Shown here: positions 11,031-23,207 of the stretch, in pieces
Position numbering within the stretch: position 1 is the first letter of the stretch
Layout of the letters: each line of letters starts with the position of its first letter
DNA from: Marisa cornuarietis
Taxonomy: Eukaryota; Mollusca; Gastropoda; Architaenioglossa; Ampullariidae
Length of the DNA stretch: 64,000 nt
NCBI GenBank assembly: GCA_004794655.1
Contig: SMMW01000516.1
Location: 1 to 64,000, forward strand
Direction of reading: 5' to 3'
Position numbers and translations under genes: made by a program
The notes under the pieces: model-generated
What the model was told of the DNA's origin: nothing
Seen by the model: the letters and a program-made list of their open reading frames with translations, nothing else
Database searches by the model: none

Positions 11031-12173
11031 AAATGGAATTTTAGGAACAAAACAAATTTTTCATAGAAAAGGATGCTTTTTACAAGCTTAACAGAAAAAA
11101 GAAACATAATCAACAATGGTTTTTATATCAAAATCTTTTAACTTAGGCCTATGCATCAAATATTTGTCAGATATTCTTACTGCTATCCTACTTTGCTCCA
11201 GGACTGAGATCAGTACTTCTCTTGTATTTGCCTCATCTTGAACCGGAGGTATATATGTATATACTGTAATGAATGGCTTGTTTTTGCTGCTGAAAGTTAT
11301 CTTGTGGCTTGTGTGTATGACATTTGTGTTGCCTAGTAGCAACATTCAGTAACAGTGCATACAGTAATAAAATTGGGTCATATCTGCCACAATGCTTGTT
11401 ATTTGTGAAAATTTTGGTCTAGTGGTTAAAATGAAAAGAGAATTATTGGGGATAAGGGCAGGTATTCTTTTTTGACCTGAAAAGGTCAAGTTTAACTGTT
11501 ATGCTTTTAAACAGAACTTGATAAAATCATTTTATTTCAGTAGGGTGACAGTTAATAAAAAAAAGTGCATGTGCATTCGATTGCACTCCATGCAAAAATT
11601 GTCAATACTGACAACAATCCCAATGAATAAATATAACTTGAAAGTGTGGAAAGTTATAGAGAAAAACCAACAAGCAATGTAACAAATTCTACTTACAAGG
11701 TAGTAAGTGCATTTCAGCAAGCCAAACATACACAAAAATTTGCAATCACAACATTAGAATATTTTTAAGGCAGATCTACGTCATAGAAGAAGCTGGGTGT
11801 ATGATGTGAATCTGGAAATATCAGCAGACAACAAGAAATGTGTGAAATGAGCAACAAGAATTGCTGTTGTGAGAAGTAGGAAGACTGTTACTAAATACTT
11901 AAAATGTTCCCATAATACAAGGCAGTAGTTAAATAATTTTGAATCACTTTTGTGTGTAGTATGATTTGCACTTCATTTACCACCAGAATTAAAAGTTCAC
12001 TGCACTGTGCCTTGATAATCCAAATGATGAGGAGCACATGTTCAAGATAAAGTGTGTTCCATATCAACCCAAAAACAATTTTCATGTACACAAGTTATTC
12101 TAAGCATTTTTGATTGCTCTATGTAGAAATATCATAAGAAAGAAAACTGGACATTTGAAAACAGCCGAGGGTA
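11031..12173. other. AT-rich spacer, no gene supported
   Basis: Contains several 60-85-aa minus-strand ORFs rich in Ile, Leu and Phe, as expected by chance in AT-rich DNA. None has a motif or splice context that ties it to the transposase. Confidence 0.4.
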
Positions 12174-12585
12174 AATCTGAAGAAAATCTGGAGGAAGAAT
12201 CGGACAATGAGTCTGATCTGGATGAATGATGTATCTTCCAAGATTTTTACCTGCCTGTGACTTTCACCACAAGTATAGATTTAGCCTCGTCCCATTTCTG
12301 TATGAACATTTTGGTGTATGTAAAGCAGCTGAGCAAGTGTTATTACTAGAAATAAATTGTCATTTGCGAACACTAATTTGTGGAAAATTTATTTCTAGTA
12401 AGCATATACCAAAACGTTCGTACAGAAATGGGATGAGGTTAAACCTATACATGTGGTGAAAGTCACAGGCAGGTAAAAATCTTGGAAGATACATCATTGT
12501 ACACAAATCTTGGAGAAGGAAAAATACATCACTCATCCACATTTTCTTCATCGTCCGATTCTTCCTCCAGATTTTCTTCACCTTG
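12174..12585. repeat. Palindrome over the 3' end of the transposase
   Basis: Left arm about 12,174-12,359, right arm about 12,387-12,585. Shared blocks, read on the plus and minus strands respectively, are GAAAATCTGGAGGAAGAATC, TGATGTATCTTCCAAGATTT, ACCTGCCTGTGACTTTCACC and TTACTAGAAATAAATT. The right arm includes the last transposase codons. The left arm encodes, on the plus strand, a variant of the same acidic tail (ENLEEESDNESDLDE, then stop). Each arm has an AATAAA facing the centre (12,351-12,356 plus, 12,388-12,393 minus), giving back-to-back candidate poly(A) signals. Confidence 0.88.
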
Positions 12586-15500
12586 CTGAAGCAGGAACAT
12601 CACTTCTTCGAGTTCCAGCTCTGACAGCTCTTGCACGTCTGTATCGACAGAAGGAACTTCATGAGGTGCTGACAGGAACTGCAAAGCTGGCTTAGGAAGT
12701 GCAGTGAACTCAGCAAATGTTAATAGTTCCAATTCACCCAACATGTTTTCAAAGTGAAACATGTGTTGAAATATCAAGGCACGGCAGCCACGGTCATATT
12801 GAGAAAGATTTGGCAATCTATCAAGATGTTCCTGGCACTGTCTTTGCTTGAGTTTGTACCAGGAATGGGCTGCTGCTGCATCTCTTTTGAGCAACCCTTT
12901 CTCTTCAGCACATCTGATCATGAGATCAGACAGCTGAATGACTTTTCTTTTTACTGCTGATGTTTCGGGAACAACACCATACACCCAACTTCCTCTGTCA
13001 GCAACATCTGCAAACTGGAGAGTTGCAGGAAGAGTCTCAAGTCCTTCCACAGGAGCAAAGTTGTTATAGGTGGTGAGAAGACTCTTTAATCTCTTATTGT
13101 GTCTGGTCACAACACCACTCATTCTCTTGGCCATTTCCTGGCCACCTGAAAATGTGACATCACATGTATGAAGTCTGTTTATGTTTTGCTAGTTTACTAA
13201 GTATTTATTTACTTTTGGATAAGAGCAGTGACACAGAAAATACAGTGGTGTTTGATACATATCTACATGAGACAAAATTCCAGATTTCTCTTCTCTCTCC
13301 CCACATGCAAAGTAGGAGTAATAGCTACTTTAAATTACCATGAGTACTTTGATTGACTTAAGCCTGAGCAATCATGTTTGCCCCTTTGGAAAACCAGTGA
13401 GAAGGTAAGATGTTTACTCACGAGCTTCTGCCAGCTGCATCAGACTGTAGCTTCTTTCGGAAGACACTGCCCTCATCTGCTCGAGGACCAACTTTCGTTT
13501 GCACACAACAGCTGATGTGAGCATTTCTTTGTATTGGCTGCTGTCTTTTGAGGGCTGCACGAAGCCATGCTGGTTTTCGAGCCTTGTAACCTTGGCTGCC
13601 AGTCTATGTGGAAGGTAGATAAAAATTGTAATGCAATGTCACAGTTACAGGTCTGATTATTAGTGATACAACTTGTACATCTAATCCTGCATTTCAGATG
13701 ATCATTTCATGTTATTAACAGATACAAAATGACCAACCATACATTGTTATTTTCTCATGTAGTATCACAAGGGGAAAAAGTCTACGTACACACTTAGTTC
13801 AGTGCTGCTTTCAGCAGACTCTTCTGAAGGTCCAGAAGCTGACCTGCACAAGATAGCAATTTGTATTACTGCATGCGTGACTGTCACTTATTCTCTTCTC
13901 TATACATACCTGAACAGGTCAAATGAAAAGCACAAAATGAAACATATTTCCCTGATAAGAAAGAAACAAACATGGTTTTAAATGACCACAGACATGAAAA
14001 AGCCTTGTTATGGCTATAACTTGGCTGCATGTGTACAAAATTAGCCTTGCCTGACTATGGGACAGAGGGAATACATTTTTTGGAGAGAGAAACTTACTGT
14101 TTTTGATACAGTTGAAATAATGTGATCATGTAGTTGTCCTTCTCGTTGGAAGACACTGACAAATAGACAAGAAAGAAGAAGTCATATTCATTACAGACTT
14201 GAACAATTACTGATCTAGACAAGTCAAGGTGTTCTGTTGTAATTCCATTTAACTTGGTGCATATTTAGGCTGTGGAAAAGTAAAGTAAAAAAAGCTTATT
14301 TTAGATCACACTGTCTTCTAATTTTCCTTACTAAAATAACACAACTGACAAAAGTACTACAAATTACCATCATTTTTCCTGCACGCTGCTTTTTCTTCAT
14401 GGCGCCATTGCAAAATCTTTGCAGCATCCACAGGTTCTGTTAAATGAATAACAAAAATACTTGCAATTACAAAAATCATCTGATGATAAGAGGAAGGTTT
14501 GTCATAGCTTATAGCAAACAAGCATCGAAAAACAAACATGCCTAATTACCCTGAAATGACCGTGTCAGATCCTGAAATCGACCCTCAGAGTCTTGTCTGG
14601 TGGTCTCTGCTTTTGTGAATTTCTGCTCAAGATGTTTGCCTGTCAACCATACAGAAATATATTTTTACGACAAACCAATCTGGTCAAGTAAGAGTGCAAA
14701 TGAATGCAAGAAATGATAATGCAGGATTATGATCAAGATTTCCTATTGCTTTTTTTGACTCAGCAATCATGAGTCATATAGCTTGTTCCTCAAACCATCA
14801 AACAAAATATAGGAATAAACTGCACAAGAAAAAAACAATACAAGAAAAAACACTTTCTTTTTTACTAACCTAATCGCTTTCGTAGCTTTGAAGCATAGTG
14901 GAGGAGTGCATCGGTTAGCAAATCCACTCTTCTCTGTGGCGTCATCATTTTCGTAATTGAAGAAAATTTTCTGAGGTACGACCACAGGCGCTCTACAGTT
15001 TCTCCATCTGTGAGCCCTATCCCAGCTGCTGTTCGTGGTCCGTACTCTAGCTGTAAAAAAATATCAGTAGCTTTATATGAAGACCTAACTGGTACCACAG
15101 GACTGTTGCCAACAAGAAAATGAGCCACTGCATTTGTGAATACCTTTATGGTTTATTTTTGATGAAGTTTTCACATTTGTTCACTGTTTTTCATTTATTT
15201 ACATGTTTTTCAGTGTTAGCACAATGATGTAACGTTGTTACTTCCTGTTTGCTGCTGTTGGGGTGATACATTTTAAAAAGGACCCCTCATTTGGAGTGAC
15301 CATAGGTTGTTGGAATCATGATACATAAAAGAAATCTGGTCCTGTCTGTAGATGTTACCTGACATGCCATCTTATGGCCAAAGCTGTGGAAAATAGGCAA
15401 CAGAAATTGTATGTTTGATGGCAGCTCTCCACTGTTGCTTTTCTGCAACATAATTATTTGATACATTTCAACCATTACTTTAACTGTGCACCACAAAGAC

Positions 15501-18500
15501 TTTTACATCAGATGATAATTTAAAAAAAATCAAAATAAAACCAGTAGTATCTTAGACTCCTGAATTTAAAGGTATGTTGAAGCCAGTTGGCAGTCAGTCT
15601 GTGACAATGATGATTTCATAAAATGAACCCTGTTCCTGGAGGTCTTTCATGTTCATGTCACCAAACTGGTTCATTTATGTTGATGGAAGCCGAGTCTCAT
15701 CAGAACTATGTTTTGCGCTCAGGCCTACTCATAAGCAAACCAATACATTGTTACTAAAAAAAAATTTCAGGAATATCACAGACTTTCTCCTTTATTGAAA
15801 GAAATTAGTGCAAACACAATTATTCTTAACCCACTGAGTCCGAAGAGCCAGTTTACTGGCGTACCCGGCAGAGATCGTGGCTATGCAGTTTCACTATCGT
15901 CTTCAAAATCATAAATTTTAAGCCCATGTTTTTAAACATAGAAATATTTTTTATGATGGGCTAAGAGGGTTTAACTTTCACTACAGCAAATACACCACAT
16001 ACCTGCCAAACATATATACATACAATAACATTTTAAGTACACAAAAATACACAGACCTTTAGATGAGCAGAAAGAACACATGCAATGTCATACATGATGT
16101 AAATTTTCTGTGGATGTTGTTCCATAAGTTTCTCCATAAGGCAGACAGCATATCCCAATCTGAAAACACATTATTATTACCATATTTAAATGCATATTTG
16201 TGCCATGTATGACCAACCCCTTAAAGAACACAAGATATGAGAACTGTTCAAACAGTAAACAAAAGTCATCAAGAAATGAGTCCATTATAACCTTTCACCA
16301 TGCTTCAGGCTGAAGAAACGATGGGGAAACTCATGTCTGCTGCAAGCACAGCCGAACACAGCTGTCTCGTCCAGCTTGTCTGTTCGGGACTTCGATCTAT
16401 GACTTCCAGCCTGAAAGTCACTACAGTCCTGTAAAACAACGACATGATTGATTCAGTCTTACACCATATGATTCTGACACCACAATCTCAATGACTGTTG
16501 ATACATGCCTTTTTTACCATCAAATTTTATTGTAAACATGTCCAAAATAATAACGCTTAACCACGTGATCTCAGATAAATGATAAATAGCCTCTAAATTC
16601 CAAACAAACTTACACTCTGAATGACTTACCCCAGCTCCTTTCTTAGTGTGACAACTATAGTTTTTAACGAACTCATCGACATCCGTTTGGTCAATGAAGT
16701 ACCGCCCTTTGTGGAATGGTTCGCCAGGGCTTTTTCCAGAAGATTTTTTTCGTGATAACCCAAAATTAGCGTCAAATGAAAATATCTGGCTCTGAAAGAA
16801 AGCAAGATCAAAATTAAAAAAACAGCAAAGTACAAAACATTAATTAACACATATGTAAATAAGACAGAGAAAAAGACAGTGAGTGAAACAATGCAAATAA
16901 TACTCACATTTTCAGACAACACTAGCTGACTTCCATCAGTTGCATGGTCTTTTGAGTTAAACGCAATGTCTTCGTTGACCACCTATATTAGATAAAAAAA
17001 ATTGTTTGTATGGTAAATACATCTTTATACATTTCTATTATTACTGTTATTACTACCTGGTGCATAAAATTAAAAAACTGACATCCACAACCTCTACTAC
17101 CCTGCAATAATTAAAGTCCATTTCCTGAATATTAAGAACTTACATGACAGGCAGGACAACTAGTTCCATCATCAAGATCTGGATCAATGTGTTGCACCTG
17201 CTGCAACTGGTACTCATGACGCATGTACATCGTAAATGCATCTGTTACGAGGGCCTGATACACTCCATTAACCTGCAATGCACACACAAGCTTAGGCCAA
17301 ACTAATAACAATAATAAAAAATATAAAGTAATGATGAAACAGGATGCCAAAAGCAACTTTCTGCACTAGTGAATGACTTGTCTATAAGAGCTCATAAATG
17401 GAACTTTCCGAGCGAACACATATAACATTGCAAATGCAATCATTCACACAGAGGACCTGTAGCTGCTAATTTACAAAGTGCAAATAAAAACATATGGAAT
17501 AAGTTTGTGGGATACATCCTGAATCACTATGTAGTCCAGGAAGAAAATGGAATACTAGTTAAGAACCACAAACAGTCAGCCCTGGATGTCCACTTACTTA
17601 AAAACTTGTACTACTGGCATTCTAATCAAATATCAGCATGGACCAGTGACTGATATTACATTATGTGATTCAAATGTCTCGTTACCCTAAAAGTGCTCAA
17701 TTACTAGAGGTAACAATAATGAAACTGAAAACAAATTTGAAAAAAGGCCACAACCAACCTTCTTGCTGCTCACGTTCTCTATCTTGCTAAGTCGGGTTGC
17801 CAACGCGTTGACAAACCCCTTCACTGACACCTGGCATTCAAGTACTAATGCACGCAACCACTCCATGACATCCAGTTTAAATGCAACAGACGGTATTTCT
17901 GGGGAAGAACCCCAAAGGCGATGGCGTAGTAATGTAATGGTGTCACTTTCACATGAGCAGAATTCAAAAGTAAACAGCTGTGGGCCACCTACACATAAAC
18001 AAGCACATTTTCATTGATAAGGTACCAAACCATACCATACCATACCTAGAACATCATTTTTACTGTCATTTTCTTTTCTTCTTACAGTAAACAAGTTTAT
18101 ATTTTACCTCTCATTCCAATCACAGTGATTTCCCTTGTACGTTTTGCACAAGTTGGTACCTTGTGATTGCTATGCACGAGCACAGGTAAGTTGGCTGCAT
18201 ACGGCACAAAACAACATCCCTGAGGAAAAAAAAGAAAATCCTTTAATAATTTTCATGTTCAAATGAAGCTGTCAAAAAATGAAGTTGACATCCACATAAA
18301 ATATTGTGTTGCAGATGTATTTACCCCTCAACCCCAAAATACTAAGTGTTCCTTACATTCCATATTTCTGGGCTATGAAATACAGCATTCTTGTGACGCT
18401 CAAGAAAGTCGTCCTCACAGAAAAGTGCATGGCTGCCACAATCCAAGCAGCGGATTGTTGGTAAATTGAAGCCACAACAGATACACTGGCTTTGATCTGG

Positions 18501-19381
18501 AAAAGCACATAGCTCAGTGTGCACCACCAGCAGTTCCTGACGTATCTGTTCCCATTTGTCAGAACGATTTGCTTTCTTCTTCCAGTAAGAGCTTACTCCA
18601 TTTTCTGGATCTATGACATTAAGAAGAAAATCTGTTATTTTTAAAACTTATGTGCATGAATGTTTTGGGTTTTTAGGTTGATGTTGTTTTATACAGAATT
18701 ACTATCGCATTACAAAAGATGGCCTTTACAATAATGTATGTAGGCGGTGCTCTTGATGCAAACATAGAAAACACAAAACTGTCACCCGTTTACTAAAGGC
18801 AGCTCATTCATGGCAAATCCTTCATACATACCCATTGCTATAGAATCAAATGCATCCATGCATGATGTTGCTGGGACTGGTTGCTGTGAGGAAACAGCAA
18901 CAACTGTGTCTTGTTCTTGTCGCTGCTCTTTACCGCTTTCTATGATATTAAGAAGAAAATCTATTATTTTTAAAACTCCTGTATATGAATGTTTTGGGGA
19001 TTTTAGGTTGATGTTGTTTTGTAGATATTTACTACAGCATTATGTAAGATGGTCTTTACAATAATCTAGAGCAGGCAAAGCTCCCGATACAAAAGTACAA
19101 AAAAACAAAAACAAAACAAAAAACTGTCTCCAGTTTACTATAGGCAGTTCATTAATGGCAAATTCTTCATACATACCCACGGCTATAGAATCAAGTGCAT
19201 CCATGCATGATGTCGCTGGGATCGGTTGCTGCGAGGAAGCAGGAAACAAAAAGGAGCCTTGTACCTCTTTAATGGTCACCATTCGTCCTGTCAAGGGGTT
19301 GATCGTCTTTATTTTCATTTTCTTTTCCTTGGGACGTTTTCTTATTACGCTATATCCACCGCCATTCTTGAACTTGGGCAT
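12529..19381 (-). CDS. KDZ transposase (18 exons, 949 aa)
   Basis: Catalyses DDE-type cut-and-paste transposition in the nucleus. Exons (high to low): 19381-19177, 18939-18832, 18610-18357, 18219-18108, 17988-17759, 17272-17144, 16982-16908, 16791-16630, 16428-16292, 16159-16057, 15442-15359, 15050-14870, 14639-14550, 14436-14368, 14155-14098, 13843-13790, 13603-13422, 13145-12529. All have GT-AG borders and matching phases (2,850 nt). Residues ~147-187 form a CxC-type zinc finger (CICC, RCLDC, FC, H, H, then EIW). The catalytic core shows FDANF (D378), RHEFPHRFF, YDIAC (D495), PIFHSFGHKMACQ and GIGLTDGETVERLWSYLR (Glu550/Glu553). Residue ~745 begins RGQEMAKRMS, and an acidic tail (EEESDDEENVDE) ends the protein. 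These motifs define the KDZ superfamily. Length and key acidic residues look intact, with no frameshift. Some micro-exon borders (16292, 13790) are chosen by phase. Confidence 0.88.
18610..19250 (-). repeat. Tandem duplication that created transposase exon 2
   Basis: The stretch from about 18,610 to 18,895 resembles that from about 18,940 to 19,235. Shared blocks are TCTATGA(C/T)ATTAAGAAGAAA, TTAGGTTGATGTTGTTTT, the CTTCATACATACCCA donor and GCATCCATGCATGATGT. The 108-nt exon 2 thus repeats the 3' part of exon 1: SSQQP(I/V)PATSCMDA(L/F)DSIA appears twice in the protein. Both copies keep an open frame and a GTATGT donor. Confidence 0.85.
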
Positions 19382-19733
19382 TGTACCTACACACGATTAA
19401 TGCAAATACATTTAATATTGAAAATAAAACAGAAAGAGCCAAATTGTCATGATACTATAATAATGGGTATCTATGACGAGGTATGACGCAGTGAAATAAT
19501 TTTACTTACCTCTATTAGAACAAGAATACATAAATATAAGCAATCCTGTTACTGTGTACTGAACGGCGGAAGACCCAAAACCGGAAGTATATCTCAATGT
19601 ATAAATTTTTGTTTATAACGTCTCTATCTACATAAAATTATAATAAAACATAAATACGACTATACCAAACAAAATTTGCAGTCTCTATGCGATGTCGATT
19701 CATTCAATAACCCTACAAAGCGTGACGTCGCCA
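19382..19733 (-). promoter_or_regulatory. 5' region of the transposase gene
   Basis: 350 bp between the proposed start codon and the TIR, presumably promoter and 5' UTR. An upstream non-coding exon is possible. No TATA box is placed with confidence. Confidence 0.4.
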
Positions 19734-19872
19734 TATTTAGCTGACGTAGCTTTTGATTGGTAAACTACTGTCACGTGACATATACTTAGGATAGGAGAAT
19801 ACGGTGTACTGAGTGCCGTATGCTGGCGGTATTTTACCCACTCTGAGTGCGGATTTAGTCAGGACAATAAGG

Positions 19873-19874
<2 letters not shown>
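19734..19874 (-). repeat. Right terminal inverted repeat
   Basis: Reverse complement of 29-169, with no difference found by eye. It ends AATAAGGTG at 19,874, directly followed by the GAT microsatellite. Confidence 0.95.

Positions 19875-19932
<58 letters not shown>
19875..19932. repeat. (GAT)n microsatellite, right flank
   Basis: About 19 GAT units after the right TIR, followed by ordinary sequence (GCTAAATGCAGTGAC). The poly-Met and poly-Ile ORFs across it are artefacts. Confidence 0.9.
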
Positions 19933-22900
19933 CTAAATGCAGTGACAAAGTGTGATAAGACAAGAAGTTCATTCATAACTCGTGGGGGCATTTACCTCAA
20001 ACTATACAATCAGCAGTAATGCACATGAAAGAATTGGAAACTGTATTTAAGAACCTGTGTATTAATAAGTGAATATATAAAGTAACAGTAGGTAAATAAA
20101 TAAATAAGTTTCCACTCACATGTATAAAATAATAAAAAGGTTACACCTCATTTCTTGTTCTCGCTCTTTCCTGTAAGGCTGTCAAATATAATTCTTATAA
20201 AAGTTTGTAGGTTAGTACATTTGTAAGAGCTACCAAACAGATAGTTTGTGTGAATTCGTGGTTTCCAAAGGATTTAAAAATCAATTTACGGCTTTTTGAT
20301 TCGAGATAATGTACATACAGCGACATACTGATATTCATTTTAAATATCACTTGCACTGTATACTGTATTTTTCACTGTCAAATGACATCTTGTTCTTCAT
20401 GTTAGGTTGCAAACTTCATTTATTATTATTATTAAACGTGTAAACTGGTCAGGTCCCACCTTATACCTACACCTTACGACTTTTTGTCACCATTTCCTTG
20501 GTGAGCTCCCTGTTGTTGTCGATAACACGATTTATACGATGGCTAATCAATAGCAATAATCGTAAGTCGATGGAGAATGAGCTGAAAACCGCAATCACTT
20601 TAATGTATCTTTGTCGATTTTTAGGTTTTGAGCTGACTCTCCTTCGTATGTACAGAGGGTTTGATTAACACAACATAACATATGGCTGCAATCAAAGGTG
20701 AAGAAAGAGGAGAGAGAGAGAGAGGCGAATGAGTGAAAGCTTAAGTACACGAAGGAATCATATGTGAAGGAAAAAAAACGAAAAACGGAACAAACGAAAT
20801 GAAACCAGCCTGCTCACTGCAGTTCTTCTTTCTGAGATATGTCTGACCAGTAATCTGTCCTACTAGGTGTGGGCCAAGGAACAAAGTACAATTGTCAAGT
20901 CAACAGGTCATCGCCCCTGTATACACCTCGGTGATAGCATTCGGTGCACATCATCGGTTCATAAGCCTTTTCTGTCGATACCGTCGAGTGGTTGGCTCGA
21001 TCCTCAGTCAGCTCCATTACTAAAACCCCTTCCAAGCCCACCGGTGGTGGGTATCTGATGTTCAAAGACGAAGAGCGGTGGACCCCCGCCTTCCAGGGCA
21101 GCAAAGACATGGAGCATTGACAGGCTTGCTCTTTATGGTCATCATGGCTTTGATCCTCACTACCTGACCAAGAGGAAGAGAAACCTGTAAGCATGGAACT
21201 AACATCTCCAAAGAACCAATGTCTACAAAGAACCACGAGTCTACAAGCAAATCTACAATCATTCCACATCCTCACATCCGCGAAAACAAGAAATAGTTGC
21301 TACGATTCTCCTTCTGTTTGCGCTCTCAGTGGACATTAGAAGTCTCACCCACAGCACTCAGACTGTGGAGATGGTGTGCACTTGCTGATTTCCCCCTCCT
21401 TCACCAGTCAAGTGCGTAAAAGGCTAAACCTGGCCGAAACAAACCTGGATACAATTATCACAAAGGGAGGGAGAGAGAGAGGGAGGAAACTATATCAGAG
21501 CTATATAACTTTGACAAGATAACAGCGCTCAGCTCGCTTTTCATCTTTATTAGTGTCCTTGACACTTGCTTTTGTTTGTTTGCTTGGTGTTGATTTTCAT
21601 GCACATATCGTCCACAAGCCAACTGATGTATGGGTGTCTGTAACGGCTTTGCTATCAGCATTTACAGGCGCCTTCACTTCGTAACATTTTAAAAAACACA
21701 CGACATTCAAATGTTATGATGCTATGGCCGCCTCCACATTCTTTGGACTGTAAAACATCAGCTCATTTAATAATGAATGTCTGTTTTGCTCTTATATGAT
21801 TATTACTGGTGAAGCCTAATATTGCCATGTCTCGCTGGCTTTTTCTTACTCTCTTATTATATTATTATTATTACGACTGTTGTACCTTAATATTTTGTCT
21901 GGACTCGTTTTCTTCTAACTCATATGGTTGTTACTGTTTTTTCATTTTAGTTCAATCTTTATTTATTTTAACTGATTCACTGCTTAATCTTTTATTTAAT
22001 TTACTGAGAATACCGATCGTTTTAATACACGAAGACCGGCGCATTTTAAAAAAAAAACTTGATTAGAAACTGCTCTACAAGACAGACAGACGTTTAACTG
22101 AGTAGAATATTCAGGCATCAGGATCAGGAAGCTGGAAAGATTCCAAGAAGTGTTTGCTGTGTTATGTCGACCTTTGCCGTAGACAATATTGTCGACATAA
22201 AGGCTGGTTAAGAAGTAATGAAAGCTAGAATCTTTTTTAAAAAATCTGAGTTAACGCTCGATAAAAATGTAATTCATATTCGGGGATTGTTCTTCGTTTT
22301 AGCTCCCTACGTGAAGGTGTCAATAGCAGCGCAACATCGTAGATGGAAGACAAAATGAGAGAAAAAAAATGATATCGGGAAGAGTGTTTGGGTTGACAAT
22401 TAATTTGTAGTGGATGTGCACAGACCACTGCGTGCAACGTGAGCCCAATTCAAGGGTAGAGGACGGTGAAGGTAGATAAATATACTGGCCGAGAGTGGAC
22501 TGAAGTGTTTACCAAACCATTCGCTTGGCACAAAGTTGGCGACACGCATCAGACACAACACACATGGCGCGGCACGCACGTACGGAATGCAGACGACATC
22601 TCTGGGAGGGGAAGGGAGGAAGATGGGAGGGTGGGAATGGCAGGGGCCAGGCTGCAGGCAGTGACAGCTGCGGACCGGTTGTAAAGTAGACAGGCACCTG
22701 GAGAGAGAGAGAGAGAGAGAAAGTGCGGGGCTCGTTAACTTACTCAAGATACAGCAAATGGCTTCTTTGTTATCAGTCATCCTCTCCGTTCTTTAAGACT
22801 AAATCTTTCAGGCAGCTCCGACAATTCCCACCTCACAACAGAAAACGTGTGTGAAGGAGAGAGGGAGAAAGAGAAATAGAGAGAAAGAGATAACTTTACT

Positions 22901-23200
22901 AAAGGTTATAAGTTCAGGTTAATATTCCATAGGTTCGCTTATACTTCTGGTTTGGTGGTGGTGGTGGGTGGGGGGAGTTTATCGCAGTGGTTACCCCAAA
23001 TGACTGCACCAAAAAATAACAGGAACTATGACCACCGAGACATCAACTGCGTAACAAAGCCAGCTTGGAGTGTAAGGAGATGCATGGAGGTGACTGACAC
23101 CTGTTGAGAGGACTAAAGGGCTGGCTGTTGAGGGTTTCTAAGGGTGCTCCATCATCACCCATCCCAGTCGCCTCGAAATAACCACTAAATGGACGCACAG
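19933..23200. other. Intergenic, no gene supported
   Basis: Low-density sequence with short simple repeats: a GA-rich run near 20,710-20,724, GA tracts near 21,470-21,483 and 22,702-22,720, and a GGT-rich patch near 22,950-22,975. ORFs up to 126 aa (for example minus 20,895-21,275) have no recognisable domain and no consistent splice partners. Confidence 0.45.
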
Positions 23201-23207
23201 CCCTGCT

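Larger units (their letters stand above)
29..19874. mobile_element. Giant KDZ-superfamily DNA transposon (19.8 kb) with 141-bp TIRs
   Basis: The two ends (29-169 and 19,734-19,874) are inverted copies that I read as identical over 141 bp, beginning CACCTTATTGTCCTGAC. Outside both ends the sequence is GAT microsatellite. The target duplication is therefore ambiguous: 1, 4, 7 or 10 bp fit, while exactly 8 bp (reported for Zisupton) does not fit in phase. Inside are two converging intron-rich genes: a KDZ transposase on the minus strand and a GTF2I-repeat protein on the plus strand. Each gene starts near one TIR. The centre contains inverted repeats and nested older repeats. Identical TIRs and two open, spliceable genes suggest a recent insertion that may still be active. 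Family assignment rests on the transposase motifs. Confidence 0.9.

Noticed and set aside
11088..11345. 85-aa minus ORF downstream of the transposase
   Set aside because: AT-rich composition, no motif, and no splice site linking it to the transposase, whose stop codon is at 12,529.
19813..20019. Poly-Met / poly-Ile ORFs
   Set aside because: They are pure translation of the GAT microsatellite flanking the transposon.
20895..21275. 126-aa minus ORF in intergenic DNA
   Set aside because: No recognisable domain. Cys/His residues are not arranged as a known finger, and no flanking exons were found.
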